Source of the DNA: Ruminococcus sp. Phil11
GTDB taxonomy: Bacteria > Bacillota > Clostridia > Oscillospirales > Ruminococcaceae
NCBI GenBank assembly: GCA_001940925.1
Contig: MSGZ01000007.1
Location: 1 to 64,000 of the forward strand
DNA: 64,000 bases
Direction of reading: 5' to 3'
Position numbers and translations under genes: made by a program. This document shows, piece after piece, positions 26,603 to 35,304 of this stretch (the first letter of the stretch is position 1; each line of letters starts with the position of its first letter). Below the pieces are notes generated by a model. It ran no database searches. It was given only the letters and a program-made list of their open reading frames with translations, and was not told the origin of the DNA.

Positions 26603-27346
26603 TCACATTATGGTGCAGCCGTCAACCGGAAGCACCTGTCCGGAGATATATCCGGCATAATCGCTTGCGAGCAGCAGGCATCCGCCGGCAATATCCGACG
26701 GAACCGCAATTCTGCCCATTGCGATGTTGTTGATCCTGCCCTGCAGCTTTTCGACATCCGCCTGATCCATCATCTCGGTCTTGGTCAGGCCGGGCGCAAT
26801 GGAGTTGACACGGATCTTCTTCGGCGCAAGCTCCTTTGCTGCGGTCTTGGTCAGTGCAATAACGGCACCTTTTGTCGCAGAATAGACCATCTGTCCCGGA
26901 TTGCCGTGCAGGCCGACCATCGAGGAAATGTTGATGATACAGCCGCCGTTCTCATTCCGTGCCATGACGCGGCTGACCGCCTGGATCATCTCGATCGTGC
27001 CGTACACATTCACTTTGAACATCAGCTCCATGTGCTCTGCATTGATCATGCCGATCAGCTCATTGAACTCCACGCCCGCATTGTTCACGAGAATGTCGAT
27101 CTTTCCGAGCTCCTTCTTGATCGCCATGACATTCTGCCGCACCTGCGCGCTGTCCGTGATATCGAAATAATACGGATGCAGTCTGTCTGCAAATTCGCAT
27201 TCGCTGATCCATTCGTCAGCACTGCCTTCGCGCACATCGTTCACGACGACCTCTGCGCCCTCAGCTGCATAGAGCCGCGCAATTTCACGGCCGATGCCCC
27301 TTGCGGAGCCGGTAACGACCGCGACCTTTCCGTCCAGCAGTCCCAT
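26603..27346 (-). CDS. Short-chain dehydrogenase/reductase (FabG-like)
   Basis: A 247-aa classical SDR. TGSARGIGRE at residue 13 binds NAD(P), NNAGVE near 87, and the catalytic set Ser (NISSMVG near 140), Tyr and Lys (YSATKG near 155) is intact. Residues near 185 (PGLTKTEM) and the C-terminal SGQVLPVDG match 3-oxoacyl-ACP reductases. Between an ACP and an acyl ligase it may reduce an ACP-bound 3-oxoacyl group to a 3-hydroxyacyl group. A role on the sugar itself is the alternative. It starts 3 bp after the ACP stop. Confidence 0.85.
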   Translation of the reverse strand: MGLLDGKVAVVTGSARGIGREIARLYAAEGAEVVVNDVREGSADEWISECEFADRLHPYYFDITDSAQVRQNVMAIKKELGKIDILVNNAGVEFNELIGMINAEHMELMFKVNVYGTIEMIQAVSRVMARNENGGCIINISSMVGLHGNPGQMVYSATKGAVIALTKTAAKELAPKKIRVNSIAPGLTKTEMMDQADVEKLQGRINNIAMGRIAVPSDIAGGCLLLASDYAGYISGQVLPVDGCTIM

Positions 27347-27349
27347 GGC

Positions 27350-27595
27350 TTATGCCCCGAAGTCGATGCCGTACTTTTCGAGGATCGCCTTACCGTTGCA
27401 GTATCCGCCGAAATGCAGGATGTCGTCAGTCTCAAACATGACGTCAAAGCCGTTCTCCAGCTCGTCGATCAGCGTCAGATGCAGCAGGGAATCCCACTTG
27501 TCCACTGCGGCAAAGGTAAATTCCTCATTCAGCTCGCTCTCATCCACAGCGAACAGTCTGGTAAAGATCTCATTATACTTTTCAAGATTGGTCAT
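27350..27595 (-). CDS. Acyl carrier protein
   Basis: An 81-aa acidic helical protein with the phosphopantetheine attachment Ser in DKWDSLLHLTLIDELE near residue 36. It ends in a Cys/Gly stretch and KAILEKYG. Length and charge fit a dedicated ACP rather than the fatty-acid AcpP, whose DSLD context differs. It sits between FdtA-like isomerase (4-bp gap) and SDR (3-bp gap). The ATG at 27595 has AAGGAGAAT upstream; the longer frame to 27775 runs antiparallel to nothing useful and covers the isomerase gene. Confidence 0.85.
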   Translation of the reverse strand: MTNLEKYNEIFTRLFAVDESELNEEFTFAAVDKWDSLLHLTLIDELENGFDVMFETDDILHFGGYCNGKAILEKYGIDFGA

Positions 27596-27599
27596 TGTC

Positions 27600-28028
27600 T
27601 TATTCTCCTTTCGCTTCCGCTGCCGCGATCCGGCAGAACTCATCGTAATCGCGGATATATTCCTCCGCATCGTAGGGTTCATCCGAGAGCACAAGCAGCA
27701 CGGAATCCTCACTGAAATCATACATATCCTTCCAGACCATCGTCGGAAGATACACACCGATATTCGGCTTGTCAAGGATGACGATCTTCTCGTTGCCGCG
27801 CCCGTCCTTCGCCTTCACCTTGCTGGTGCCCGCAACATTGATCAGCACAAACTGACTCTTGCGGTTTGCGTGGCAGCCTCTGACGACCTCACGGTCAGAG
27901 CCGTAGATATAGAACAGCCGCTTGATCTCAAACGGAACATCCTTCATTCCCTCGACCACAACAAGGTGCCCTCTGTCGTCGCCGTGCAGCGGGAATGTCT
28001 TTACCTGAACCTGAGACAAATCTGCCAT
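27600..28028 (-). CDS. dTDP-4-keto-6-deoxyhexose 3,4-ketoisomerase (FdtA/QdtA-like, WxcM family)
   Basis: A 142-aa cupin-fold protein. DDRGHLVVVEG near residue 17, FYIYG near 39 and RGCHANRKSQFVL near 49 match FdtA-type isomerases, with the catalytic His in the last motif; IGVYLPTMVWKDMYDF near 93 is also typical. It moves the keto group of dTDP-4-keto-6-deoxyglucose from C4 to C3. The stereochemistry at C4 (Fuc3N or Qui3N series) cannot be assigned by eye. It starts 1 bp after the aminotransferase stop. Confidence 0.88.
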   Translation of the reverse strand: MADLSQVQVKTFPLHGDDRGHLVVVEGMKDVPFEIKRLFYIYGSDREVVRGCHANRKSQFVLINVAGTSKVKAKDGRGNEKIVILDKPNIGVYLPTMVWKDMYDFSEDSVLLVLSDEPYDAEEYIRDYDEFCRIAAAEAKGE

Positions 28029-28029
28029 G

Positions 28030-29136
28030 TTACTCTCCTTCCGGACGGAAACGGTTGATGCAGTCGATCACGCGATCCTGTTCCTCTTTCGTCATGCCGT
28101 TGTACATCGGCAGGCTCAGCACCTCTGCGGCGTAACGCTCCGTGACCGGATAGTCACCGGGCTTTTTGCCTAGATAAGCATACGCTTCGGAAAGATGCGG
28201 CGGGATCGGATAATGGATCAGCGTGCCGATCTCGTTTTCCTCAAGATACTTCTGCAGCGCATCACGCTGATCGCAGTGGATCACGAACTGATGCCATGTG
28301 GAATCCGCACCGGGACGGATCTGCGGGAGCCGGACAGCCGGATTCTTGATCTCGTTCAGATAGCGGTCTGCGATCCGGCAGCGTTCTTCGTTGAATTCGT
28401 CCAGATGCTTAAGCTTCACACGCAGCAGGCCTGCCTGCAGCTCATCGAGACGGCTGTTGCTGCCGATCATCTGATTATGATAGCGCTTTTCGCTGCCGTA
28501 ATTGCGGAAGATGCGGAACTTCTGCGCAAGTGCCTCGTCATCCGTGACGATGCAGCCTGCATCACCGAAGGCACCGCAGCCCTTGCTCGGATAAAAGCTG
28601 AAGCATCCGATATCGCCGAAGGTTCCGACGGTCTTGCCCTGCCAGTGGTTGCCGTGGCTCTGTGCGCAGTCCTCAACGACGCGCAGGCCGTACTTCTTTG
28701 CGATCGCCATGATCTTGGTCATGTCGCATGCCTGTCCGTAAAGATGCACCGCGAGGATTGCCTTGGTATTCGGCGTGATATGTGCTTCGATCTGATCCGC
28801 GTCAATATTGTCGTACTGATCCGGCTCCACGAATACAGGCGTTGCACCCTTGACCGTGATGCCCATCACACATGCGATATATGCATTTCCGCAGACAATG
28901 ACCTCGTCGCCTTCCCCGATGCCGAGCAGCTCAAAGCTGATCTTCAGCGCATCCAGTCCGCTGGCCAGACCGACGCAGTATTTTGCGCCGACATATTCTG
29001 CCCATTCCTGCTCAAAGCTCTTGACCTCTTTTCCGAGAATGTACCAGCCGGAACGCAGCACCTCGACGGCCTTCTGTTCGTACTCCGCAGCGTGCAGCGA
29101 ATACTGTCTTCCCAGATTGTTCGGCATAATAAACAT
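28030..29136 (-). CDS. Sugar 3-aminotransferase (FdtB/QdtB-like, DegT family)
   Basis: A 368-aa PLP aminotransferase. GLASGLDAL near residue 57, VEDCAQSHG near 160 and the PLP lysine in FYPSKGCGAFGDAG near 185 are in place. With the adjacent FdtA-like isomerase it should convert dTDP-3-keto-6-deoxyhexose and glutamate into a dTDP-3-amino-3,6-dideoxyhexose. AAGGAG lies 7 bp before the ATG. It is the first gene of the group that ends with the polymerase. Confidence 0.9.
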   Translation of the reverse strand: MFIMPNNLGRQYSLHAAEYEQKAVEVLRSGWYILGKEVKSFEQEWAEYVGAKYCVGLASGLDALKISFELLGIGEGDEVIVCGNAYIACVMGITVKGATPVFVEPDQYDNIDADQIEAHITPNTKAILAVHLYGQACDMTKIMAIAKKYGLRVVEDCAQSHGNHWQGKTVGTFGDIGCFSFYPSKGCGAFGDAGCIVTDDEALAQKFRIFRNYGSEKRYHNQMIGSNSRLDELQAGLLRVKLKHLDEFNEERCRIADRYLNEIKNPAVRLPQIRPGADSTWHQFVIHCDQRDALQKYLEENEIGTLIHYPIPPHLSEAYAYLGKKPGDYPVTERYAAEVLSLPMYNGMTKEEQDRVIDCINRFRPEGE

Positions 29137-29170
29137 AACATCTCTCCTTGCTTTCCGAGCCGATACGGGC

Positions 29171-30616
29171 TCATTTCTTCTTTTTCCGAATCTTATTCAT
29201 TGCTTTCTTGATGAACAGAAGCGGGAAATAACGAACCAGCTTTTTGTGCCTTTTCTGCGTGATTGCAAGGTACAAATTGGATTCATTAAACATATATGCA
29301 TGTTCTTTATGAAGCGACTCCACGTTCAGTGAAAGATGCGTAATCTGATAAGATGTCGTATGTTGTGTCAGTGCCGAACGCAGTTCCTGACTGAACTGTT
29401 CCGGCGTAAGAACTTCCTGCTCGATCTCCTGACTTCTCTGCGCAAGATACGCTTCATCGCTGAGCAGTCTGCGTGCCTCATTCATCAGCTTCTCTGAATC
29501 AGTAAAAAAGACACCGGCCCTCTCATCGTCAATCAGCATTCCGTTTGCTCTCCCGGCATGATTCAGCGTCAAAGGCAGTTTGCCGCTGGCAGCAGCATAC
29601 TGCGTCATCAAACCGCCAACCACCGGATATGAATTCATATAGAACGTGCATCGCTTCATGATCTGATACAGATCCGTGCGTTCCTTAATATGGAACACTC
29701 TGCCCGGGAACTGATCTGACATTGCCCGCAGATCCGTATCGTCGCCGTAGCCGGCATACAGATATTTCAGATCTGGGAATTCTTCCAGCAAAGTTCCAAC
29801 CATGCGGTAATACTTATGATCCTCGCTGAGCGTTTTATACAGGCTTCCGCCTGTAAAGATGAAACGGCTGTTTTCATCAAAGGGCAGCCCCTGAAATTCA
29901 ATGGCTTTGTCAATATATGGATAATAGGGCAGTTTGATCAGCTTGCTCAGCGGAAGCTTCCGGTGATCGAGCGAAATGGATGCACCGAAATTCCGAAATT
30001 CCAGAACATAGTCAATACTGTCTTTTCCGAGCCAGAAACCATGATCCGTCAGATTCACAACATATCGTTCAAAGCAGCCTGAAAACGCAGAAAAAACTGT
30101 CGGCCAGACCGGATCAAATGCACTGGAATGTGCCAAAACAGCAAACGGTTTGTACTTCAGAATCAGACTGCTGAGATTCCGGACTTGACTGCTGTAAGAA
30201 GCATTCATCGGGTAGTATTCATAAATGATATCATAATCCTGCAGTGCCTTATGAAGGATCGGCTGTTTGTCCTTCGATTCACTTCTCGTGATGAAAACCA
30301 CGCGGAAACCCGCCATCGCAAGCCCTTTTAAATAGACTATGCCCAGTGCGCGCAGATCGAATCCGGGTTCATCATAAAAAAGCACCGTATTTGACTCTGC
30401 CTCATACTTAGATCCGGGACATTTTTCTGCAATTTTCCTTACTATTTTTTCAAGTTCTTCATCCGTGAACTGCTGCAGCCAGAAATACTGAATTTTCGCA
30501 CACGCTGCGGTCGCCTCCAGTGCCTGTTCAGTGTCATTCTTCCTGAGACCAGTCTCCGCAATCCGCTTCAATTTCTGAATGATGCCAATAATATCTTCTC
30601 TATTATAGTCATTCAT
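29171..30616 (-). CDS. Glycosyltransferase-like protein (GT-B fold)
   Basis: A 481-aa protein without membrane segments. The middle resembles GT-B glycosyltransferases: FIFTGGSLYKTLSEDHKYYR near residue 280, LKYLYAGYGDD near 310, and a donor-site-like segment NSYPVVGGLMTQYAAASGKLPL near 350. The N-terminal 100 residues are helical, and the basic end KKAMNKIRKKKK could touch the membrane. It probably adds one sugar to the repeat unit. GGAGG precedes the ATG at 30616. More AT-rich than the rfb genes, as are several transferase genes in this locus. Confidence 0.65.
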   Translation of the reverse strand: MNDYNREDIIGIIQKLKRIAETGLRKNDTEQALEATAACAKIQYFWLQQFTDEELEKIVRKIAEKCPGSKYEAESNTVLFYDEPGFDLRALGIVYLKGLAMAGFRVVFITRSESKDKQPILHKALQDYDIIYEYYPMNASYSSQVRNLSSLILKYKPFAVLAHSSAFDPVWPTVFSAFSGCFERYVVNLTDHGFWLGKDSIDYVLEFRNFGASISLDHRKLPLSKLIKLPYYPYIDKAIEFQGLPFDENSRFIFTGGSLYKTLSEDHKYYRMVGTLLEEFPDLKYLYAGYGDDTDLRAMSDQFPGRVFHIKERTDLYQIMKRCTFYMNSYPVVGGLMTQYAAASGKLPLTLNHAGRANGMLIDDERAGVFFTDSEKLMNEARRLLSDEAYLAQRSQEIEQEVLTPEQFSQELRSALTQHTTSYQITHLSLNVESLHKEHAYMFNESNLYLAITQKRHKKLVRYFPLLFIKKAMNKIRKKKK

Positions 30617-30707
30617 ATCTTCTCTGCCTCCACTCATTATAACTGGACAATCCGGAATTCACGCAGCAGTACATCTGAATCATTTTCAGCCAGACGCCCG
30701 TGTTCGC

Positions 30708-31760
30708 TCATTTCAGCTCATTCAGAATGCGCAGCACATGCCGCACGCCGTCGGTCACGGTGAAGCTGCCCTTCCAGCCGATTGCCTCCAGCTTATCCGC
30801 GCAGAGCACCTGCTTGGCGATCGGAGAGAGCTCCGCCTTCTGGACGGCATCGGGATCTGCGAACACCAGCTTCACGCCGGTCTCGTCCGCGATCGTCTGT
30901 GCAAGGCCGGCGACCGTCGTGCGGGAGACCGGATTTGCAATATTGTAAGCCTGACCGCTCTCGCCCGCCGTCAGGACGGAGATGATTGCGGAGGCAGAAT
31001 CTGCGATATAGGTATAGGAACGCATCTGGCTGCCGGCACTGGTCAGGACGATGTCCTCACCCGCCATAGCCTGATTGATAAACTGCACATTTGCGCGGTT
31101 ATCGGCCTTCGTTGCGTTCGCGCCGAAGGTGTGGCTCGGCCGGACGATCACCGTCTCAAGGCCGAACTGCTTGGTATACGAAACGCAGAGCGTCTCTGCG
31201 CAGCGTTTGCTGTTCGGATAGCAGGAGCGCGGCTCGGTCGGATCGACATAGCCGCCGTAGGTCTCGGCAAAGGAATCAAGGCTCAGGTCGCCCTGTCCGT
31301 AGACCTCGCCGGAGGAGATATACAGCAGACGCTTGGCACCGTGATCTCTGCCGTAATCCAGCAGATACTTCGTGCCCTGAATGTTGCTCATGATCGTGCC
31401 GACCGGATCGCTGTTGAACGCAGCCGGGAACGCATTGCTCGCGGCATGGATGATATAATCCACGGGAAAATCAAAATCCGGCAGATTATTCACATTATGC
31501 TCCACGAAGATCAGCTTCTCCGTTTTGACCTCTGCGAAGCGCGCGGCCATGCGCTCCTCGCTCAGGTCGATCGCATAGACCGTGATATCCGCATCTGCGG
31601 TGCGGTTCAGCTCCAGCAGCATATCCGTCATGAACGAGCCGATCAGGCCGGATGCGCCGGTGATCATCACAGAAGCATGAAAGAGCTTTTCTTTGCCGAC
31701 TGTCTGCAGGACGGCCTGCTTCAGATCCTCGCGGAATGTTTTGCTGTCATAAAAACTCAT
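30708..31760 (-). CDS. NAD-dependent epimerase/dehydratase (SDR), likely CDP-polyol or nucleotide-sugar pathway
   Basis: A 350-aa extended SDR. A helical N-terminal stretch of about 30 residues precedes the cofactor motif TGASGLIGSF; then SSGEVYGQGD near 147 and CYPNSKRCAE near 180 with the Tyr-x-x-x-Lys pair. Similar SDRs are found next to or fused with an IspD-type cytidylyltransferase in cell-surface loci. Here such a gene lies two genes upstream, and the last 14 codons of another lie directly before this start (31766-31810). The ATG at 31760 has AAGGA 9 bp upstream. Product not certain. Confidence 0.75.
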   Translation of the reverse strand: MSFYDSKTFREDLKQAVLQTVGKEKLFHASVMITGASGLIGSFMTDMLLELNRTADADITVYAIDLSEERMAARFAEVKTEKLIFVEHNVNNLPDFDFPVDYIIHAASNAFPAAFNSDPVGTIMSNIQGTKYLLDYGRDHGAKRLLYISSGEVYGQGDLSLDSFAETYGGYVDPTEPRSCYPNSKRCAETLCVSYTKQFGLETVIVRPSHTFGANATKADNRANVQFINQAMAGEDIVLTSAGSQMRSYTYIADSASAIISVLTAGESGQAYNIANPVSRTTVAGLAQTIADETGVKLVFADPDAVQKAELSPIAKQVLCADKLEAIGWKGSFTVTDGVRHVLRILNELK

Positions 31761-31765
31761 ATTCT

Positions 31766-31810
31766 TCAATCCTTCATCCAGTCAGAACGCTTTTCCCTGA
31801 AAAGCGTCTG
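31766..31810 (-). pseudogene. Residual 3' end of a second IspD/TarI-like cytidylyltransferase gene
   Basis: On the minus strand, 14 codons and a stop encode QTLFREKRSDWMKD, matching ALLKAKRSDWLKD at the end of the intact cytidylyltransferase at 32672. The DNA AAGCGTTCnGACTGGnTGAAGGAnTGAAG is the same at all but three positions. A TAA lies just before the first codon. In both places the next gene starts 4-5 bp after the stop. The fragment is a leftover of a duplication or cassette exchange. Confidence 0.7.
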
Positions 31811-31827
31811 TTATGATCGCGGTCCTT

Positions 31828-32667
31828 TCACAGTTTGAATCCGTCCCGGATCCCCTTCCATGCATTTTTGATCTTGACCGATCTGTCCTCCTCATAGAAC
31901 AGCGCGATAAAGTGCTTGACAAGGCTTGTGAAAAACCGGATATTATTCAGCGGGGTGATATGATACTTTCTTGCATAATACACACGGTTCCTGAAAAAAT
32001 AATATTTTCTGACCGGTGAGTGATTATAGGCGACCAGCTTCATGCCGAGAAAACGGACAAACTTCGATTTTCCGATGCTGTGATCTATGACACAGTCATT
32101 GACCTGAATGATCCGGTACCCGTGATCCCTGACATTTTTGCAGTAATCGTAATCGACCTGGTCGATAAACAGCTTCTCGTCAAAGCCGCCCAGCTCAAGG
32201 ATCGTTGACACCCTGTTCACGGATGCCGAGGAAATGCACTTCTCGAGCTTTGTATACGGCTCCTTCGGCTTCAACGCCTCAAATTCCGCTTCCGAATACA
32301 GATTGACATCCCGAAACCGCGGACATACGATCGCATTCCTTTTGTCGCCGAAATAAGCGGACAGTCTCTCCACGATATCGTCCGGCAGCACGGAATCCTG
32401 ATCGAGGATCATCAGCCAGTCGCAGTTCTTCTCTTTTGCCAGTGCCGCAGCACGGTTATAATTGACCGGGAGCCCGAGATTCTCGGGATTCCCGACAAAA
32501 ATGACATTTTCATATTCTTTGGCTGCTGCGGCAATCTCTTCTGCATTCTTTGAATGATTGTCGTAAATCGCAATATAGCCGACCTGTCCGCGCATCAGTC
32601 CGACCGTCCTTTTCAGCAGGGCAATGTCCGGATTATACGTGATGATCGCCGCTAATACATTCTCCAT
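31828..32667 (-). CDS. Glycosyltransferase family 2 (rhamnosyltransferase-like)
   Basis: A 279-aa GT-A enzyme. AAIITYNP is at residue 6, VGNPENLGLPVNYNRA near 57, and the metal-binding LDQDSVLP near 85. Layout and length match rhamnosyltransferases such as those using dTDP-rhamnose, which this operon can make. Its start lies 4 bp after the cytidylyltransferase stop, and its 3' end adjoins the residual fragment at 31766-31810. Confidence 0.85.
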   Translation of the reverse strand: MENVLAAIITYNPDIALLKRTVGLMRGQVGYIAIYDNHSKNAEEIAAAAKEYENVIFVGNPENLGLPVNYNRAAALAKEKNCDWLMILDQDSVLPDDIVERLSAYFGDKRNAIVCPRFRDVNLYSEAEFEALKPKEPYTKLEKCISSASVNRVSTILELGGFDEKLFIDQVDYDYCKNVRDHGYRIIQVNDCVIDHSIGKSKFVRFLGMKLVAYNHSPVRKYYFFRNRVYYARKYHITPLNNIRFFTSLVKHFIALFYEEDRSVKIKNAWKGIRDGFKL

Positions 32668-32671
32668 GCCT

Positions 32672-33388
32672 TCAGTCCTTCAGCCAGTCGGAACGCTTTG
32701 CCTTGAGCAGTGCCTTGAAAATGTCGATATCCTCAACCGTCGTCAGCTTGATGTTCTTCTCCGAGCCTGCGGAGAAATAGACCTGATGTCCCATTTCGAT
32801 CATCAGCGTGCAGGAAGCGACGGAATTGGTGATGCCTGCCTCAAGGGCTTTTCTGTGCAGGTCGCAGATGCCGCCGATCGTAAAGCCCTGCGGCGTCTGG
32901 GTGCGCTTTAGGTTGTCACGCGGATAGCTGCCGGTGGAAATGACGCCGTCCTCAGTCTGCATCATGGCTTCGGCGCACGGAATGACCGTGATCGCATTGC
33001 CGTATTTCTTGGTCTTGCTGATGCAGTCGGAGATGATCTCTGCGGAGACCATCGGGCGGATCGCATCGTGGATCAGCACGATATCGTCGGCGGCATAGTG
33101 CTTTTCGAGCTCATAGACGCCGTTGCGGATCGAATCCTGACCGTTTTTGCCGCCCTGCACCACATATTTCAGCTTGGTGATGTTGAACTGCTTGGCATAC
33201 GCCCAGAGCACCTGCTCCCAGCCCTCGATGCAGACGACTGCGATCGCGTCAATCTCCGGATGATTCTGGAACGCCTCCAGCGTATAGACGATAACCGGAC
33301 GCTCATGCACCGTGATAAACTGCTTCGGGATATCCTGATGCATTCTGTTGCCGGAGCCGCCGGCAATAATCAAACCAATATTCGCCAT
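32672..33388 (-). CDS. IspD/TarI-type cytidylyltransferase
   Basis: A 238-aa CTP:alditol- or methylerythritol-phosphate cytidylyltransferase. The nucleotide-binding IAGGSGNRMHQDIPKQF starts near residue 8, VQGGKNGQDSIRNG near 80, HDAIRPM near 105 and RTQTPQGF near 150. The sequence does not separate IspD from ribitol-5-phosphate cytidylyltransferases. The surface-polysaccharide setting with an SDR and a LicD-type phosphotransferase favours making CDP-ribitol or another CDP-polyol. Confidence 0.85.
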   Translation of the reverse strand: MANIGLIIAGGSGNRMHQDIPKQFITVHERPVIVYTLEAFQNHPEIDAIAVVCIEGWEQVLWAYAKQFNITKLKYVVQGGKNGQDSIRNGVYELEKHYAADDIVLIHDAIRPMVSAEIISDCISKTKKYGNAITVIPCAEAMMQTEDGVISTGSYPRDNLKRTQTPQGFTIGGICDLHRKALEAGITNSVASCTLMIEMGHQVYFSAGSEKNIKLTTVEDIDIFKALLKAKRSDWLKD

Positions 33389-33432
33389 AATACTCTTTTC
33401 CTCCGTAATAGGTTTTCCCCGGCCCCGCCGTC

Positions 33433-34359
33433 TTAAAAGTAATTCAGAAGTATGGAGACATCAAACAGGAGCTTCTCCTTTGACCCTCTGTTTTTCTGTT
33501 TATGATACATTTTGATCAGCTTCAGCTTGGCAGATACGGAATGTGCGGAATCGGAAAGCAGCTTCATGACCGCTGCATTGTCCGCATTGAGTGCGCTGCC
33601 GTGTGTCCCGATCAGATATTCGCTCATCTCGCGGATGACATGCGTTCTGTTTTTATCAAAGAGCCGCCTGATCCCGCGGAACAGGCTGCGCTTTGCGGCA
33701 CCTGCGACATTGGCCCCGTGCTGTCTGTAAAGGATCGTTTCCGCCTTGTCGTACACGATCGGCACGCCGGCCGCCAGACAGAGCCGGTAGATATAATTGT
33801 CATGCAGGAACTTCTTTTCGTAGTAGCGGTCGTTCTGCAGCATCTCCGCGAGCGGGCGCGTCAGGCACATCGTACATCCGAAGGCATTGCTTCTGTCGAA
33901 GTAATCCCAGAAGGTGCCGGTCAGCCGGATGATATCCTTTCGCGGGAGCGGCTTCAGTTCGCCGTCCACGAGCTTTTTTGCGGAAAAATACAGCGCAGGC
34001 TCATCCCTGTGCGCCGCGATCCGCTGTACGGCGCGGCAGCATTTGGTCTCCAGCCAGAAATCGTCCTGATCCGCAAAGAAGAAGAAGGAGATCTCCGGGA
34101 ACATCCGCGTGCCGCAGTTCAGCAGATAGGTAAAGCTTTTCGCCACGCCGTAATTCGTGCCGAAATTCTCCTCAAGGATGCGGACGGCAGGTTCCTTCTC
34201 TGCCCATTCCCGCAGCATTTCCTGCGTGCGGTCCTTCGAGCCGTCATCGCGCGCCAGAAGCGTCAGCTCGACATTCTTCTGCGCAAGCAACGATTTGATC
34301 TGCTCATCGAGATACTTCTCACCGTTATAGGTGGAAAGCAGTACGCAAATCTTTTCCAT
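33433..34359 (-). CDS. Glycosyltransferase family 2
   Basis: A 308-aa GT-A enzyme. VLLSTYNGEKYLDEQI at residue 6, ARDDGSKDRT near 38 and FFADQDDFW near 98 are typical GT2 motifs with the DxD-like metal site. It probably transfers a sugar to the growing repeat unit. The ATG at 34359 is preceded by GGAGGG at 5 bp. Confidence 0.88.
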   Translation of the reverse strand: MEKICVLLSTYNGEKYLDEQIKSLLAQKNVELTLLARDDGSKDRTQEMLREWAEKEPAVRILEENFGTNYGVAKSFTYLLNCGTRMFPEISFFFFADQDDFWLETKCCRAVQRIAAHRDEPALYFSAKKLVDGELKPLPRKDIIRLTGTFWDYFDRSNAFGCTMCLTRPLAEMLQNDRYYEKKFLHDNYIYRLCLAAGVPIVYDKAETILYRQHGANVAGAAKRSLFRGIRRLFDKNRTHVIREMSEYLIGTHGSALNADNAAVMKLLSDSAHSVSAKLKLIKMYHKQKNRGSKEKLLFDVSILLNYF

Positions 34360-34377
34360 GATACCCTCCGGCAGCAT

Positions 34378-35283
34378 TCACTGCTTTCCGGCAGCAGACT
34401 GCTTTCCCGCCTGCCGGAAATATTTTGTGCCGCGGTATTTGAGATACGGCGTATGCAGATCCATGAACAGGATCTTGTGCTCCGGGTGTCTGTCCTTCTC
34501 CGGCGGCGGGGTCATGTAGTCCCCGTACCGCTTGGTCAGGTACTCCTTGTAGCCCTTCGGCACAGGCAGCTCGGTATCCTCAAACGGCAGATACACAGGC
34601 TTCGAGAACCAGTCTGCCGGATACAGCCATTTGATGAACGGGAACATCGAAAATTCCTTCACGTATTTTGCCTTGTCATAGTGCTTATCCGGCAGCGTTG
34701 CGAGCTTTTCGCAGGTGTTCCAGATAAAATAGCGCACCTTCTCGCCGCGGAAAATGCCGAGCAGGATCTTCGATGCGAGATAGACCGGCTTGCTCTGACG
34801 GTTCGGCAGTCTGCCGGCGCGGAACAGCGAGCGTGCACAGGCAAGTGCCAGCTGAACGGTTCTGCCGGGCTTTGTTTTCGCCGCCGCATGAAGCGCGCCG
34901 AAATCCACGCCGAGCCCCTGATTCGTGTCGGTATCGACGGAAGCCGGGGTGATGAACGTGGTGTAATTGTCGCGGATCGAGCAGGACATCCGGTGATCGT
35001 TATAGCCCTTGCCCGGAATGCAGAGGGAGTAATGCTCCGTATCTGCGTACTTGTCCCAGATCTTCAGCAGCTTGTCGTAATCCGGTGCCGGCATACAGAG
35101 GTCGATGTCATCATCCCACGGGATGAAACCCTTGTGCCGCACCGCACCGAGACATGCGCCCGCAAACACATAGACGCGCAGGCCGTGCTGCCGGCAGAAA
35201 TCGGTGAAATACTTGGTGATCTCCAGATTCACGCGCTGAAGATCCTTCAGCTGCTCGTCTGTCAGCTGGATCAGCTTGTCCAA
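34378..35283 (-). CDS. LicD-family phosphotransferase
   Basis: A 301-aa LicD-type protein. AGACLGAVRHKGFIPWDDD near residue 42 followed by DIDLCMP is the family signature with the metal-binding aspartates. The family transfers phosphocholine or polyol-phosphate groups from CDP-linked donors to surface glycans. No choline uptake or kinase gene is in the locus, so the donor is more likely the CDP-polyol from the cytidylyltransferase at 32672. Confidence 0.88.
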   Translation of the reverse strand: MDKLIQLTDEQLKDLQRVNLEITKYFTDFCRQHGLRVYVFAGACLGAVRHKGFIPWDDDIDLCMPAPDYDKLLKIWDKYADTEHYSLCIPGKGYNDHRMSCSIRDNYTTFITPASVDTDTNQGLGVDFGALHAAAKTKPGRTVQLALACARSLFRAGRLPNRQSKPVYLASKILLGIFRGEKVRYFIWNTCEKLATLPDKHYDKAKYVKEFSMFPFIKWLYPADWFSKPVYLPFEDTELPVPKGYKEYLTKRYGDYMTPPPEKDRHPEHKILFMDLHTPYLKYRGTKYFRQAGKQSAAGKQ

Positions 35284-35304
35284 TGCTCTTCCTTCTTTCG
35301 TATA

